From NCBI GenBank assembly GCA_022818135.1, contig JAFMSR010000003.1:29716259-29780258 (forward strand): 64,000 bases of DNA. Direction: 5' to 3'. Below, one piece after another: positions 1-13,335 of the stretch. Under the pieces are notes generated by a model. It was not told where the DNA came from, did no database searches, and worked only from the letters and a program-made list of their open reading frames with translations. Numbering within the stretch: position 1 is the first letter of the stretch; each line of letters opens with the position of its first letter. The position numbers and the translations under genes were made by a program. This DNA comes from Saxidomus purpurata (lineage: Eukaryota; Mollusca; Bivalvia; Venerida; Veneridae).

Positions 1-36
1 ATTGTAATAAATATCGCCGCACTCTAATTCAATAAG

Positions 37-1500
37 TTAACGGTTGTGTATTGCTATTAGAAGCAATAAGACAAGACTTGTAATCAAAATGACAGAAACA
101 GAATAGTATATGATTAATAACAAAACTTAAAAAGAATATATTTCTAATAAATATGAATCTCCTACATGTACAAAGGTTACCGTAGTAAATAAACGAATGG
201 AAACTCTGATGTTTTAAAAGCAGCATTATTGGCTGTTGGTCTTCATATCTATGGACTGTTTCTGACTCTCGTTTAGGGGTTTTCAAAAGATTTAGACAAA
301 TAATTTTAATTAATTGAATGAATCTTGCGTCGACAAAATGATAATATTTCTCCTTTCTAAAGCATGAATGAGAGAAAAATAAGGTTTGTAATGCTTTAAT
401 GCGAGTTGGAAGATAAAGATTTCTAGTTTTTAACAAATGATCTTAGTGCTTATATGATAATGGTAAGTACACAATGTAGAAAAATTAAATTTTCAAGCTC
501 ATTATGACATGCAAATAAAAAGTTATTTCAGAAAAATATGTTATTGCTTAGTTTGTCATGTTACATTCTATAAATATAAAATGTACTGCATAATGTATGT
601 AATCCTCAGATTCTAGCTTTAGGCTTCATCAAAGTTAGAACAATTAAGTGGAAGCATCACTCATCTGAAAGTAATCTAGGCATTAAATGTAATAACGTTA
701 TTTATTAACAACATTAAAAAAATAGATACGAAACACGGCTGGATAAAAAACTTTCAAATTTGTTTTCATTAATCTGATCAATTTTCTTTTTTTAAGTTTC
801 TAAAATTAATTCTATACTTTTAACGAATTTTCCTCTGAAAACATAAGATTTTGAAGATTTTATAGTGATTCGAAGTAAATTCTTTCAATATTCCTCAGAT
901 TCGAAGTAAGCTATTAAGTACAAAGTATGTAACAACATAAACATTTCACGTAGCCTAGCGGGTCCGGGTTCGCTGTGGTAAGGATATATTTTACAGCCAT
1001 ATTTACTCTTTTAAAGATTATTCTGGTGATGTGGTACAATAAGAGATGTGTTCTATTCATTTTTTACGCGACTTAAATGTATAAGAAGAAACATTGTTAC
1101 GAAAACAATGCACATAAGTGCAATTGTCTGTTGCAGTATTGTCCAAGTATGTCTGCTCGCAGATATGGATTGCGGTATGCATTCAAGGCAACATTTTATG
1201 CATCTCCGTAAATAGATGATAAGCAATATACTACCCTTATTGATCACAGGCTGTGCTTGAATCGTTTGTCACGGAAGAAGACTGTCAATTTATGATAAAA
1301 ATAGAAATTGTCTTTGCAAGATGAATCTATTTCTCTTATCAAAGCAGTTGTCTATGTATATATAAGGGATTCATATTGTTCTCCATGGCCTCCCCTCCCT
1401 ACTTTGATAATTTATACTATGTTTGTACAATGCATGGAGTTGGTAAAACATCTAGTCAAAGCCACGAAAACGTCCAAAACATACTTTCATGTACACACAC
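37..1500. repeat. Segmental duplication, copy A1
   Basis: This stretch is recognisably the same sequence, in the same orientation, as roughly 14430-16560. Matching landmarks in order are an AAGACAAGAC block near 69 and 14464, GATGTTTTA at 207 and 14613, TATGACATG near 504 and 14926, GGAAGCATCACTCAT-like sequence near 651 and 15099, and a well conserved block beginning at GCAGATATGGATTG at 1158 and 16281. Small insertions and deletions separate the blocks, and the second copy carries about 600 extra bases near 15380-16000. The copies are old: flanks are heavily diverged. No gene is recognised inside. The best conserved part, about 168 bases, is free of gaps and open in one frame in the second copy only. 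Confidence 0.65.
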
Positions 1501-1514
1501 ATATACCTTTTTAA

Positions 1515-4500
1515 TTTGTCATTTTTCAGTTAAAACGTTACACCGCCAATATTATTTCGACGACCAGTAATATTATCGGCAGTTTGCTTATATTTTTCAA
1601 CGTCTGGTAAAATTACGCATTTGCCTAGCGTTTACAATCGAGCCAAGCTTGATGTTTTCATTTTTGAACCTTTCTTATGCAGAAAACTTTTATTTTTATA
1701 ATGAAGGATACAGACAAGTAATATTTGACAGTATTTGCTTTTTGTTCTGGAGAGAAATTTCCGTTTTTGACATTTGGACGAATTTAAAGTGTAAAGGCTA
1801 CAGAGGCGTTTAAAAATTAAAATGCATCAGCTGAGGTTTTCTAACTGTTGCTTAACTTAAATCTTTAAAAACATACAACTTTAACAAAGTAAATGTATAA
1901 AAACGTAAAAGTAATGTATTGGAATTTCTTGAAATATATGTTTTTCATTATTATTGTAAAATTCAATGGTATTATGAATATGAATAAGAGTACAAAGTTT
2001 GAAACAAATAGCTATCTTTCGCGTAATGTTGTCACGGCAGGATGGGACAAATTAATTGCTAGTGCTCAACTGAGCCTGAATATCGTTTTTAGATTTTGTA
2101 TTTATTTGTAAATGCGTTTATTTGAAAAAAATACTATTTAAACTAAATTTAATTGCTATGTACACAATGACACGCTATTATAGTTGAGATATAATAAATA
2201 ACATTAAATGAAAACTATATTCAAGGATCACACGAACACACATGTTAACGTACTTTACGTTACATTGATTAATAATCATACGAATAGAGAGAAACAAAAA
2301 ATGGTGACAGGTTTACACATTTTCAATTCACCTCAAAAATCGTTCCTTCAATTTCAACAACTTGTTAAATTGTGTAAATAGTTTCCATTGTACTACAGTT
2401 ACTCTGGCACTAGCAAATGACTACATTGTATTGTATTTTAATACATAGTAAATGTATGATTTACAAACTGGAGTTCTCTTTCTTTCCGTATGTTTAGCGA
2501 AAGTCTTGCTATAATATTTTTTGTACCAGTCAGCGCATTTGTAAATGTGCAACTATTTAACATTATAGAAACTATAACTTGTTTATCATTTATTTAAAGG
2601 ATTGAAGCCGACAAATTGTTGGTCGGTAAACTCTGCTTTTTCCTGTAAATGCAGTCATAAGAGTATACGTCTAAAGCGACGGAAATCTAAAGATTTCAGT
2701 AGCAGATCGCTGTATATTAGTCTGCTATGACATACGTGTAGGTCTTCAGCTTTGTATAAGCCTTCTTTCAAGACAGTCTTGCAACACATTTATCATCGTT
2801 TAAATCAAGCCTTATAACAGCATGTATATCACACTGACGTTTTCAGTCAACCTTGTTTAGTGTACATGTACTTTCAAGTTAACACAAAAAAACAGATAGA
2901 TGAAGTATCAATTTGAAAGTAGATAAGAAAAAATATCATGAGGTGATAATTTTGAACAGTATATTGTGCAAAAGCAGTAATAATGACAAATTTTCAGCAA
3001 TCTGGTAGGTTCTGAAATATTCAGATCATAAGACGAACTCTTTTAAATGATATAACCGTAAAGTACATGTTCAAGTACTGGCTGGCCTTTGTCATGTAAT
3101 GAATATCAGATTCGTGTTTACAAAGGTGAAGGAAAGATCCAAATATGGCGCAGATATAAAACAGATCATAAAAACGTAGCCGACAGAACTGGAGAAAATG
3201 GGCGCAAACCACGTAACATGAAACACGATGAAAAGAAGACAAAAATAACAAGTTGTAAAAAGTATGACTAAAGACAGTAAATCCAGTTTTCATAATGGAC
3301 AAGAACATTTAGTGTGCATGTGTACGTGTGCGCGTGAAATGACAAAAAATGATAAAGCCTGATAGATATGTCAAAGGATGAAACACTTCAAAAACAAAAG
3401 CAATCACCAATGAAAGTAATCAAGTAATGTAACTATTTCAGTTTTCTGCGCTGCGTTGTACTAATTTTTTATTGTTCATGTCACTAGATCTCATTAATTT
3501 AACATCGAAAATTCGTGCAGACTATCCTTTTTATAAGCACTGCAAGAGACGGGAGGCATTCTAAAAAGTAGCAACTGAAGTATTCTCTTGCGCATATATT
3601 TTTATGTTAATCTAGTGAGCAGATTCCACTTGAATTATTTACTAAGAAAACCCATTATAGATTGATGCATCAGCCGGATTAGTAGCTTCATGTTTTTGTG
3701 AAGAAATAATAATCGTACTTGTAGTGCGTGTATCACTTGAAATGTTTTATTCCTTTGAAACGCAGTTGTGAGGTCCAGCCATTAAATGAATCAAAATTTC
3801 ATTTAAGCTATGTTACTGATTACAATGAGGAATGACCTAAGTATTGTTTTAAACTGTATCAAAATACAAAACTACCGTGCTTATATTTTTAATGTATTTC
3901 ACATTTAGTTATTTCCAATATCCCTAAGTGTATCTCAATCCTAACATTATGGAGAATATTTCTTTTGGAGATACTTTGTCAATACAATGAATTGCCCATC
4001 GTTCCTGTAAAGGAAATTTCATTAGCAATTCTGAAAACACAAATATTTTCATTTCTTGAATAAAAGTTCTCAATCAGACACTTATATGTGTTGATTTTCT
4101 AGATTTATAATGTTGTTCTGAAATATCTGTATCGGAAACATAGACATATACTAAAGTAGTCTTTTGAGAGTGTCTATAAATTTAAGGACAAAAATATAAA
4201 AAGCCTCTACAAAGAGTTACTTCATGTCATTATTAGAAGTTATCAATTATGTCAACTTGATAAAGTGTATAGTGCAAATTTATTTCAGAAGTATTCCAGT
4301 ACAAAAGAGAGTACTGTACAATAATGAAGGGTTACCTGTTTCACTACACCAATTGAACGTTTTCTTCAGAAACAGACTCTGTATCACGGAATTAAATTAA
4401 TTGGATGCAATTAACGAACAAGTAATTACATGTATGTAAGGATCACCAGGAGATTCAGGACACAAACCAGATTAAAATAGAGAGGGCATATTTGTTGAAT

Positions 4501-6170
4501 TCATCCGGATAAATGTCATGATATACTCTTAAATGTTCGAATTTCTGAAACACATATATGCAAATATGCATGTTGCATGGTTTGTTAATGTTTTTGTCCC
4601 AGTCAATAAGAAAATAGTATCTGTAGCATAAATCGTATATCGCATATCTTTGTTACAACCTAAAACGTTTTTCTAGCATCCTATTAATTGAAGGAGAACT
4701 ATAATCAATTGTTACGTATAACATGAATGGTCTATTTGCATTCTAAATATTATATTAAGCATGTGAAATGTAGCAGAGGTCAATGAAATATAATGACTAG
4801 AAATATTGGTCGATATCATTTTGTAGCATTTAATGCACAATGATATATATGAGAAGACTGAAACCTATTGAGTTAATGAAATATGTGTAAATATTAAGAG
4901 AACAGTTGGCATTAGCATATGATAACCGAATAAACTTCGTACCATACGGCCTTTTAAAAAGCACATGTCTTTGATTGAATCAACAAAATTAATTAGAAAA
5001 TGTCTAAAAAGTTCTACTATATTTGGAAATTATAAATAATTGCATATTTTCAACGGGGAAAAATAGTTTATTACTCAAATACATGTTTGGAGTTTTAAGG
5101 ATAGCTATATATCGTCAGTAATTCTATACTGGTCAAATGAATTAATATCACTAAAAAATGGACCCAAAAGCCGAAATATGCGTTTTATAGACAGGTTTGG
5201 AGCACTTAAACATGCTGTCTTTATTTCTACAAAACAACATAGCTAAACACTGGCATATTTCTCAAATCAAAATAAACCACTTTTACCATTTCAAAAACAT
5301 ATTTAAAGAAAGTAAGTAATTGAAATTGCTAAAAACGTTTTTTTTTTTTAATTTAGAAGTAATTTCTACGCCTGGAAAATATTGGCGAGAAATCGATATT
5401 CATGTCATAAATGTGGCTTGCAGTGTCAAATTTTATAAAAAAAGTTTAAACACTGAAACTACAGAACTTTTTTCCTTGTTATTAATTGCCAATCCTTGTA
5501 CATTGTAATAAGCTCTTAAAGTATATTTGTCGATGGATAAATCATTTTCACACTTTATGACGACAGTAACAACTGAGAAAACATCATTAACAGGTACTTA
5601 TTAACGAAAAATATTTGTAATAAGAGGACACATCTTATTCAAAGCTTTTGGAAGGTGACAAAAACGTAGATGTGGACACATTTTTATCAAAAGTAAACAT
5701 ATTAATATACAGTTTAAACAATACCAGTGAAGTTAACAAAATAATGTTTGGTCTTTCTAAAGAAATACACCCTTCGTTAAATAGTTGTCTGCATAACAGC
5801 AAGAGGATTGCCTAAATCCACATTTTACCACATCGTTGTTAACAAAACTGGGCTGTTGAGAAATATCAGTAATTGATAACATATCTTTATTTTTTAAGAC
5901 ATACCTGGTCCCATTAAAGAGTTTTCCATCAGCTGGTAACTTGTCCGATTACCTGTATATTTATTTCCTTTAGTGTAAACTTTAAGTTTTAAAAATTAAA
6001 CAAACTCGTACATTGTACAAAACAACACATACAATATCATTGGACTTGATTAATAGTATAGGGTGAAAAATATTAAGGCGTGGGATTTTTAGAATCACAG
6101 TTTCGTCTAATTTACGTGATCATACACTTACAAGACAGTCATTCCTAATCGATTGTCAGTTCTGGAATGA
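1515..6170. other. No recognisable gene or element
   Basis: I see AT-rich sequence with short open frames on both strands and no coding motif, RNA gene, clear repeat boundary or splice-bounded frame that I can support. The pair of overlapping frames on opposite strands at 3021-3308 is biased in composition (purine-rich on the plus strand) rather than protein-like. Confidence 0.5.
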
Positions 6171-6174
6171 GAAC

Positions 6175-6182
6175 TATATATA
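6175..6182 (+). promoter_or_regulatory. TATA box of candidate secreted-peptide gene
   Basis: A perfect TATATATA lies about 178 bases upstream of the ATG at 6360. A start of transcription roughly 30 bases downstream would leave a 5' leader of about 150 bases. A pyrimidine stretch followed by TTTTTTTAG at about 6342-6350 could be an acceptor just before the ATG, so the leader may itself be interrupted. The assignment rests on position only. Confidence 0.35.
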
Positions 6183-6359
6183 TTCTCTCTGTGCTTAGTG
6201 TGTATTGGTTCTCACTACAACACTATACTGGCAAGAACGCGCTCCGGCTTTCTGCTTTGTTTCTGAACGTAGACGGATTAAAAGATAAGGATTGTTTTCA
6301 ATATAGGGATGATAAAAAAATTGCAAAATAAATGTGGATAATTTTTTTAGACTTTTAAA

Positions 6360-6444
6360 ATGCATTTGATTGTATTTGTGATTACGTTATTATGTTCCAT
6401 ATACGTTTGTAAGGCCTATTATGATGAATGGACATTCCCTGAAG
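6360..6444 (+). CDS. Candidate first coding exon with signal peptide
   Basis: The ATG opens a 28-codon frame followed by one extra base and a near-perfect donor, GAAG|GTAAGT, at 6444/6445, so the exon ends in phase 1. The peptide starts MHLIVFVITLLC, a hydrophobic core of signal-peptide type, and has a good cleavage site after Cys-Lys-Ala (residues 17-19). The residues left after cleavage are aromatic and acidic (YYDEWTFPE). The combination of TATA box, signal peptide and donor makes a real first exon likely. By direction it could be the start of the cystine-knot gene whose last exon is at 41273, but the phases differ (1 versus 2), so another exon must lie between, or this belongs to a different secreted protein. 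No paralogous copy of this exon was found in the window. Confidence 0.5.
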
Positions 6445-7354
6445 GTAAGTTCATAAAGTTCAAACATTTTGATACATAAGTTATAGTAATGAATTATACA
6501 AGAAATATTGTACCTAAAAACTAAAAATGGAAATTTGTTGAGAACTGAAGACTTATTCTAAGTTTGTTGAGTACTCCTTAATAAAAAGAAATAACGACTG
6601 TTTTTCGGAAATATAAATAAGGACACTATCAAGCCATCAAAAAACAACAAAGCTTGTTCTGTTACTTATGTTTTAAACAGTACTTTCTACAGGAAATGTA
6701 AACTCGAAACTATAATATCTCTTTTTATTTTTAAATGTGTCATTTTCTGTATATTTGATATTCTGTTATGTCCAAAACACCACACCTGTAAACAGATAAC
6801 GCATTATGCATGTGCTTTACATACAACACTTCAATTACAAAATTGTTATATAATTAATCTTTTCCTTTGAATTAACCCGTATTAAATCGTTTTAGATTCA
6901 GTTTGATACTCAAAATCCAGACAAACATTTGACGATGTAGATTATAACTACTGTGGTAACTTCTCTGACTATGATAGTATCATAATTTAATTTTAAAGGC
7001 TGGAGTTGGACTCAAGTTGATATTTTAATTTTGATTCTGATGACGAGGTTTATGTACAGTTATACTCGTCAGGGAAACATGTTAGATAGTATTTGTCTGC
7101 TGTAAATATAGGATTTACTATGACATCATACTACATATTCCGTTTTGGCAGAACGTTTTCGCCACGGATTTATTTGTTGAAGATATATTTTACGCTATTT
7201 GAGATTTAATTTTCAAGAATGATATTGCTTAAACGTAATCTGTGTAAGGCTACGCGTGGTTTTATTGTTGTAAAATTCCTTGTGAAGATGTCCTCAATTA
7301 CCGAATTCATATGAAGTAGTTGAAATTCTTAATAATGTACTTTAGTAACTGTTA

Positions 7355-7990
7355 TACACTCAACAACTTTAGAAACGCACCACTATTTGAATTTCAATAT
7401 TTCGGTTAAAACCCGTCAAATGTTAAATGAAACGATAAATATCATCATTGTACAAGGTAACCAGTTATTACAATAGTTTGCAATCACATTTTGTCAGCAG
7501 TATAGTTATTTACTCGGCTCTGCACGTTTTACCACATTTTGCATGTGCTGCACGAGAAAATCGGGCAATGGTCCTATTTCAACATGATACATGTTGTCAG
7601 TAGATTTTTGATACGAGAAACATCATTTCCACTTGGACTGGCACGACTAATATCATGCCACGACTTTCCGAAAATTCCCGTTCATAGGCTATTGGAATGA
7701 TGCATGCCGGAATGAGTGTTCGGGCAGTGACACGAACTTTCAGTTGTCACCAATCAACAATTGTAAGGCTGCACGCACGTTATATGCAAACTGGGAACGT
7801 GAGAGACCGACCTAGATCGGGTCAACCCCTTGTTACGACCAGGAGACAGGATGCCACTATCCGGATGCTTTAAGACATTCTATAAATAGCAAGCTTGTGG
7901 CTCGCACAAGTAATTGACATAGGTATTTTGCAAGAAGCATCGTCTTGTGGACCTCTGCTAAGATCATTCAAACATTTTAAGGTTTTAAGA
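7355..7990 (+). mobile_element. Tc1/mariner-like transposon remnant
   Basis: The stretch begins with a sequence resembling a transposon end (TACACTCAACAACTTTAGAA) and contains the N-terminal part of a Tc1-type transposase at 7655-7873. Beyond about 7990 nothing resembling the catalytic DDE domain remains and no matching opposite end was found, so the element is truncated and inactive. It lies in the presumed first intron of the secreted-peptide gene. Confidence 0.55.
7655..7873 (+). pseudogene. Tc1-like transposase N-terminus, broken
   Basis: Seventy-three codons including the terminal stop show the DNA-binding half of a Tc1-like transposase. A helix-turn-helix segment contains GMSVRAVTRTF and STIVRLHARY, followed by the linker motif DRPRSGQP, which corresponds to the GRPR-type motif of the family, and then TTRRQDATIRML. 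An in-frame TAG at 7685-7687 and TAA at 7871-7873 (followed by another TAA at 7880-7882) interrupt it. The catalytic domain is absent. It would have bound the element's terminal repeats when intact. A fossil with no expected function. Confidence 0.75.
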
Positions 7991-7999
7991 TAAACATTC

Positions 8000-10900
8000 G
8001 TTACATTTGTGTCATTTATACTTGAAGACTTTTCCTAATCTCACTATCATGTTTGTTTGCCTTTTTAATCTTAGTCCTATTGACATTTTTATTTATTGAT
8101 TGAGTCGTGAAATGTCATTGACTAAAATCTAAGTTTAATGACATATTACTTTCAGATATTTTAGTAGAATTTAAAAAAAAGCATTATGTCGTTCTTATTT
8201 ATGTATATGTTAAGAAGGTAAGACAATTTCAGTAGAATAAATTAATCCATCACTCAAAGGAAAAAGTGATTTCCAGAAATTTCAAAAGCGGCATTGCATT
8301 GACTTCCTCTATCAGCGTTATGCAAGTTTGCAAAATCCTGAACACTAAGTGTCCTAGTTAATCGAAATGTTTTGATAAATGCTACTTTGAAATGTATTGC
8401 CTTTATGTAGTGAAGTTTAAGCTATGTTTAAAACCAACTCTTACTAGTTTGTGAAGAAAACAGAAAAAGAATCTCAGGACACTTGATCAGGGTAGCTCAT
8501 GAAATGAAATACATGTAAAGTCATATATCCGAATACGAAAACTGTGTTGACGTCAACTTGATAAGAGTAAACTAGCATGCTACCTATTTTGTTTGTTTTA
8601 ACATTCAGGAAATCATTTCTAATAATGTGAAGAGTATGATTTGCATTTATTCATAGCTTCCATAAAAGTGTGCATGTCTGAACTACATGATATCCTGCGG
8701 ACTGTATCCATGTAGCACCCTTAGCGGCCTCAGTGGCAAAGATAACTGTTAAATGACGCAAATAGTGCTATTAGTCAGAATATCTGCACTCAGTTGCGTT
8801 AAATTAAATAAACCTTATACTGGCGCCCTGTGAGGTTTTACTCATACTTGGCATTTAATATTGTGAAGTAAGACAAAAAGGTGCAATGGAAAGAGGATAG
8901 TAATAGTTCGTTATCACTTAAAGCTCAACAGTTTCGCATCAATTGACGTAAATGAACAAAAACAACGATTTTATGATTTGAGGACATCACATATCTTAGA
9001 AGTCGTAGCTTCTTTATATTTTCTTGGTAACTATTATATTTATTTTGAAACGCCATTGTAATGCATTTAATTCTTTAAACATAAGTGAATACCTCCCTTC
9101 CTTTAATGAGCGTATGACATGTAGCAAACGGAGTTTGACAAGCGTGTATTATAAAAATGCAGCCGTTTTTAAAATATTGTCGAAAACCGCTTTCTCCTTC
9201 TCCACTGGTTTTTGACAGGATTGTGTAGATACATGTAACTGAATATTTCATCATGAAAATAATGGAGGTAATATTCTTGAACGACAGATAAGGCTTGGCA
9301 GATTTATGGTAGGACCCTTTGACAATTTCAAAGTCAAATAAAAGTTGCGAAGGTAACTAGTCACTTTTATTGAAAGCTTCAGTTATTGAAAATGACTCGT
9401 ATTTAAACCCAGGCAAAACTGTTTTCATGCTTATATTTAATATGACCATCAGCTTCCGAGTCTTTTCAACATGCTACCACAGTGTCCAAAAAATATTACT
9501 CAATAAGGCATCCCGTATTTGAATACCGACATACTGTCTGTTAGGAAATAACTACGGTGGTGTGTGTTTTATATGTTTCTTAAGGATTTGGTGGCTTATT
9601 TTCGAGACCGGCTTACTACTTCCAAGTACCTATAGTCATACTACGTGTGAGACTCGGTTTGTTTTCAAGTACCAACATTTTAAAGGTACGGACGCAAAAG
9701 TCTTAACCATAAGTGTTTACTGTTACTTCGAGAACAGATAATACCTTATTCATCCATAACATTAAAAATGAATGGAAAATCTGATTATTCATTTTATAAA
9801 ATGTTGTTTGTTTTAATAAGCTCCCAGTATATAAAACCTAAGATTATAACTACACAATGTGATATTAACACATTATTGTGTAATTAGTATGACCAGTTAG
9901 GCTAGGTGTTACATGTACATTGTACTTATTAATAAGCATTTCGTTGTCGATTTAAAGTACATTACGTGAACACTGGAAAATCCTTTGCACTCCTTTGCAG
10001 ATTGCACTATCAGGTCCGAGCGTGCTCGAGTATATGTAAATTACATGTCAAGTTATTCAACACAGCTGATGGCGTATGTTTTCGTGCTTGCCAATTTTGA
10101 GTTCTTTTAGTCAAAAGTGAAATGGTCTTTTTTTTCGAGACCGGTTTTTTTTAGACCGGCCTGTTATCAAAATTTCCTTATTTTCCAGAGTTCACGAATT
10201 TAGTTAGGGTATAAAGCCTTTGCATTGACCGATCTGTTTGTAAAACAGATGCTCTATGATTGATGTTTTGACGTATTAATAGACCGGTGTTTACAACTCC
10301 ACAATCATATTTTAGCACTTCTACAATCCCGTTCAAGGCACCAATAAGCGTGGGAATGTCGGAGTGCCAGTGAATAGCTTCAAATGACAATATCAAAGCT
10401 TCTTTACGTGAAAATAATGATGTTTCCCTCTCAATGCCGGGTATTACTGAAAGTAATGATGTTTACATCTCTTTATGATGAGAACCGACATCCTCGCGCA
10501 TCCGCTGTATTATATTTAATCAGACCTACCATTCATCTTTCACTTTCAAATTGATATGATATGCTGTTCCGTTTTATTTGAGTGTTGGCGTTTTCGGTTG
10601 AAAGCTCTCTGTATTTTAATTTCTGGTTAAAATGTTGTGAATTAATTCAAGCTAGCGACATATAGATGTCTATTGTTCCTCAGCACTTGTACACAATTCC
10701 AAAGGTCAGTTAGTAATTATCCCTAAATGAAAAAGGGAGAACAATTGCAATCGCACCTGTCATTTTTTATAATTACGTAAAATTAATTATGTCATATTTC
10801 ATGAAAATAATGAAGGTATGCGTTCTTTTGTTTCTAGTACAGAGTCTGATTTCACTAAAGTCACCTTTCCGTCTTTTACCACAGATTACCGTTAAACAAT

Positions 10901-13050
10901 CAATGATTCTAGTGCATCTTTAAATGTATAAGTTTAAATTACATTACTAAATTCGTATTAGGTTTATTTTCAAATGTAATTTGATTTCGTACACAATCCA
11001 GCTAAATTAAGAGAGCATTTATTGCTTTTGATGGTAATACGTCTTGATACTCGTCCGTGCGTTATTAGATTACGCTATAAATCGCAAATATAAGACGATA
11101 TCATACTGAAATAAAAACTGAAATATGCAAAAACATTGATAATAGAATAAGTTCCAGCGTAAAGGCAAGTTGCTTGTTTCAATGTAAACTGTTTATCGTG
11201 TTTAACTTATTCAATATGACTTGATGCTGATGAAATGTAAAACATAAGTGTTTGCTTACTGTACCCGTACGAGTGTTCAAAAATGTTCGGAAAATAATAA
11301 AAAAGTTCAATCTTCTCTGACACTTTATCACTGGACTATAGCTGATTTAAGTACTTGTCTAGAGTTACAATGGCGCCAAGCAAGTAATGTTTTGAGACTC
11401 GAAAAAAAAAAATGGTCAGATGACGCCTAAATAGAGAATAGTTTGGATGTGGAAGAACTATACGTCTCTCCCAGCTTAAAGAATCCTTTGTACTGATTTT
11501 AATATGTGGTGGTCAGGTGTCTAGAAGAAGGTTGACTAGACTGAAACCAGGTTACGGGTGACTTGCACAGCGAAATTTATTCAGTTTCTATAGCTTTTTA
11601 TCCCGGTTTCTTATGACGTTCTCGCTTGCCATTTTTACAGGAGTTTGAACTGAAAAGATAACAACATAAAATGAACAGAAACAAGAATAAGAAAATAACA
11701 TTCAGAACCCCATTTGCAACGACTGATCTTACTAACACAGAAGTTCTTCAACTGTTTTTCAGGACTCAGACTTTATTTCTCTCTTTTGGAACTGGTTCAA
11801 AACAATGAACCTAAGATTCACAAACTGTTAAAATAGTTACCTTTTTGTCAATAGTGTAAATAGTGGCGTGGGCCACATTTTTATGAACCCTTCTCTGCTG
11901 GTCACTTAAAAATGCAGAATCCATTGTACTAAAACATGTTTAACTTTCAAACAGCGACGACAAATGAAAAATCATAATTTATATTGTATATAAATTCGTT
12001 TATGTTTCGCAGATAGCAGTGTACTTGAAACCTGTTACACATTAAACACGTGTAGGAATAGATAGCCACCACTTACTTAAATTCCTGGTGTTTTGACATT
12101 TATAGGTCAGATGCAGATTATGATAATTAAATCCCTGCCTAGCTTATTTTCACACGTGACCGTGGTCAGTTCTGCATCATATCATGCAATCTTTGCTCGC
12201 AAGCGCGCAGCATCTCAGATCTTGACCAATCATAAGGCTAGTTAAGCGTGATCGCCGCAAAGGGTAGCACATTCAAGAAACACAGAGAAAAGACGTACGC
12301 GGAACATTGGATTTTGATTTGTAATTTGTATCGTTTACATTTTATTCTGCCTTTCCGCCCCAACCTCCCTCCAGGCTATCTATACATATTCATTCTGTGA
12401 TCTTACAATTGTGTTAGGTGGTTTTCATTGTCCAACTTTGTATCCTTATTAATTTGAACTTGATCTGATAATCTTATTCTATGAAATTATTAGAATACAT
12501 ATTTGAAAATAAAACGTCTGGCAGGGCCTGGCTCTGTCAGACAATATCAATCAAATTGGTATTTGTAGTTATAGTAGTTAGGTAATGTTTGCCCTTTTAA
12601 TGAAAGCTCAACGGCTAGTTCTATGCCACAAATGAACTTCGAGTGATCAAACAAACTGGCGTCAAGAAGACATAAAAATACTGTATAGTGTTCAATCAGA
12701 TCAGGCCATTTTCACGTCTGACTTTGGTGGGTCTTTGTTAGATTTTGCCCCATCATTGAATGTTTTCCTACTGCGCATGCCGTATTGGCATGTGAAAGTT
12801 CATAAAGAACTTGTTTCGCATACAAACCTAGTTATGAACGAACGAAAGTTTAACTTCAGATCTTGTTTTATTCGTATTTACGAATGGTTTGCCAACCATT
12901 TTAGTAATGTCTTATGACTGCCGGTATGAAACTTTCTATAAAAAGGTTCATTCACCAAATAGCATAATATCTATATATTGTCGCTCATGTATATGATCAC
13001 GTGTATACTATGATTTCTCGAAATATATCTGCATGTAAAAAAGGTATCCC
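8000..13050. other. No recognisable gene; presumed intron
   Basis: Apart from the weak candidate exon at 10001-10073 I see no coding motif, RNA gene or bounded element. A stretch at 8156-8217 has a good acceptor (TTACTTTCAG), an open frame from phase 1 and an AAG|GTAAG donor, but its end phase (0) does not fit the 41273 exon. The motif CGAGACCGG occurs near 9600 and near 10135 without further similarity. Confidence 0.4.
10001..10073 (+). other. Weak candidate intermediate exon
   Basis: This 73-base segment follows a pyrimidine-rich acceptor (CACTCCTTTGCAG) and is followed by GTATGT, a reasonable donor. Read from phase 1 it is open throughout and ends in phase 2. That is exactly the phase change needed to join the exon ending at 6444 to the exon starting at 41273. 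It would add about 25 residues of propeptide between signal peptide and mature peptide. Against it: the frame stays open past the donor, the peptide resembles nothing I know, and in 35 kb some segment meeting these rules is expected by chance. Confidence is therefore low. Confidence 0.15.
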
Positions 13051-13059
13051 TTTTAAGGT

Positions 13060-13335
13060 GATGTATGCTAGATTCAACTTGTCCGTCTGGCTGTAAACAA
13101 ATCTTTAACTGCAACACCCTACGTAATAATTGAACGAAACTTCACAAAAGTGATTTGCATCAAGTGTAGTTGTGCAAATCATTAGAAGGTTTTGTTCAGA
13201 TTATCAGCCCTTTTATCCAATACGGTGTTCATAGAGATTTTTGAGCGCAGTTCATCTAAAAAAAAAACCTCGGCCATAATTGAATCGAATTTCGCAGGAG
13301 TCTAGTTGTGAATTTTCTCGGCAGGGTGTTCCGGT
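13060..13335. repeat. Degenerate bivalve-type dispersed repeat
   Basis: Two related segments about 150 bases apart share a core: TAATTGAACGAAACTTCACA near 13127 and ATAATTGAATCGAATTTCGC near 13277, each followed by AGTTGTG. I associate sequences of this type (AATTGAA-GAAACTTCAC) with a tandemly organised dispersed repeat in bivalve genomes. The copies are strongly decayed and no element ends can be defined. Confidence 0.35.

Noticed and set aside
953..990. B-box-like GGGTCCGGGTTCGC near a TAGCCTAGCGGG stretch
   Set aside because: Too short, with no proper A-box spacing; the partner duplication gives no support for a SINE.
8156..8217. Exon-like segment with acceptor, open frame and AAG|GTAAG donor
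   Set aside because: Its end phase (0) does not fit the acceptor at 41273 unless a weaker acceptor four bases downstream is used.
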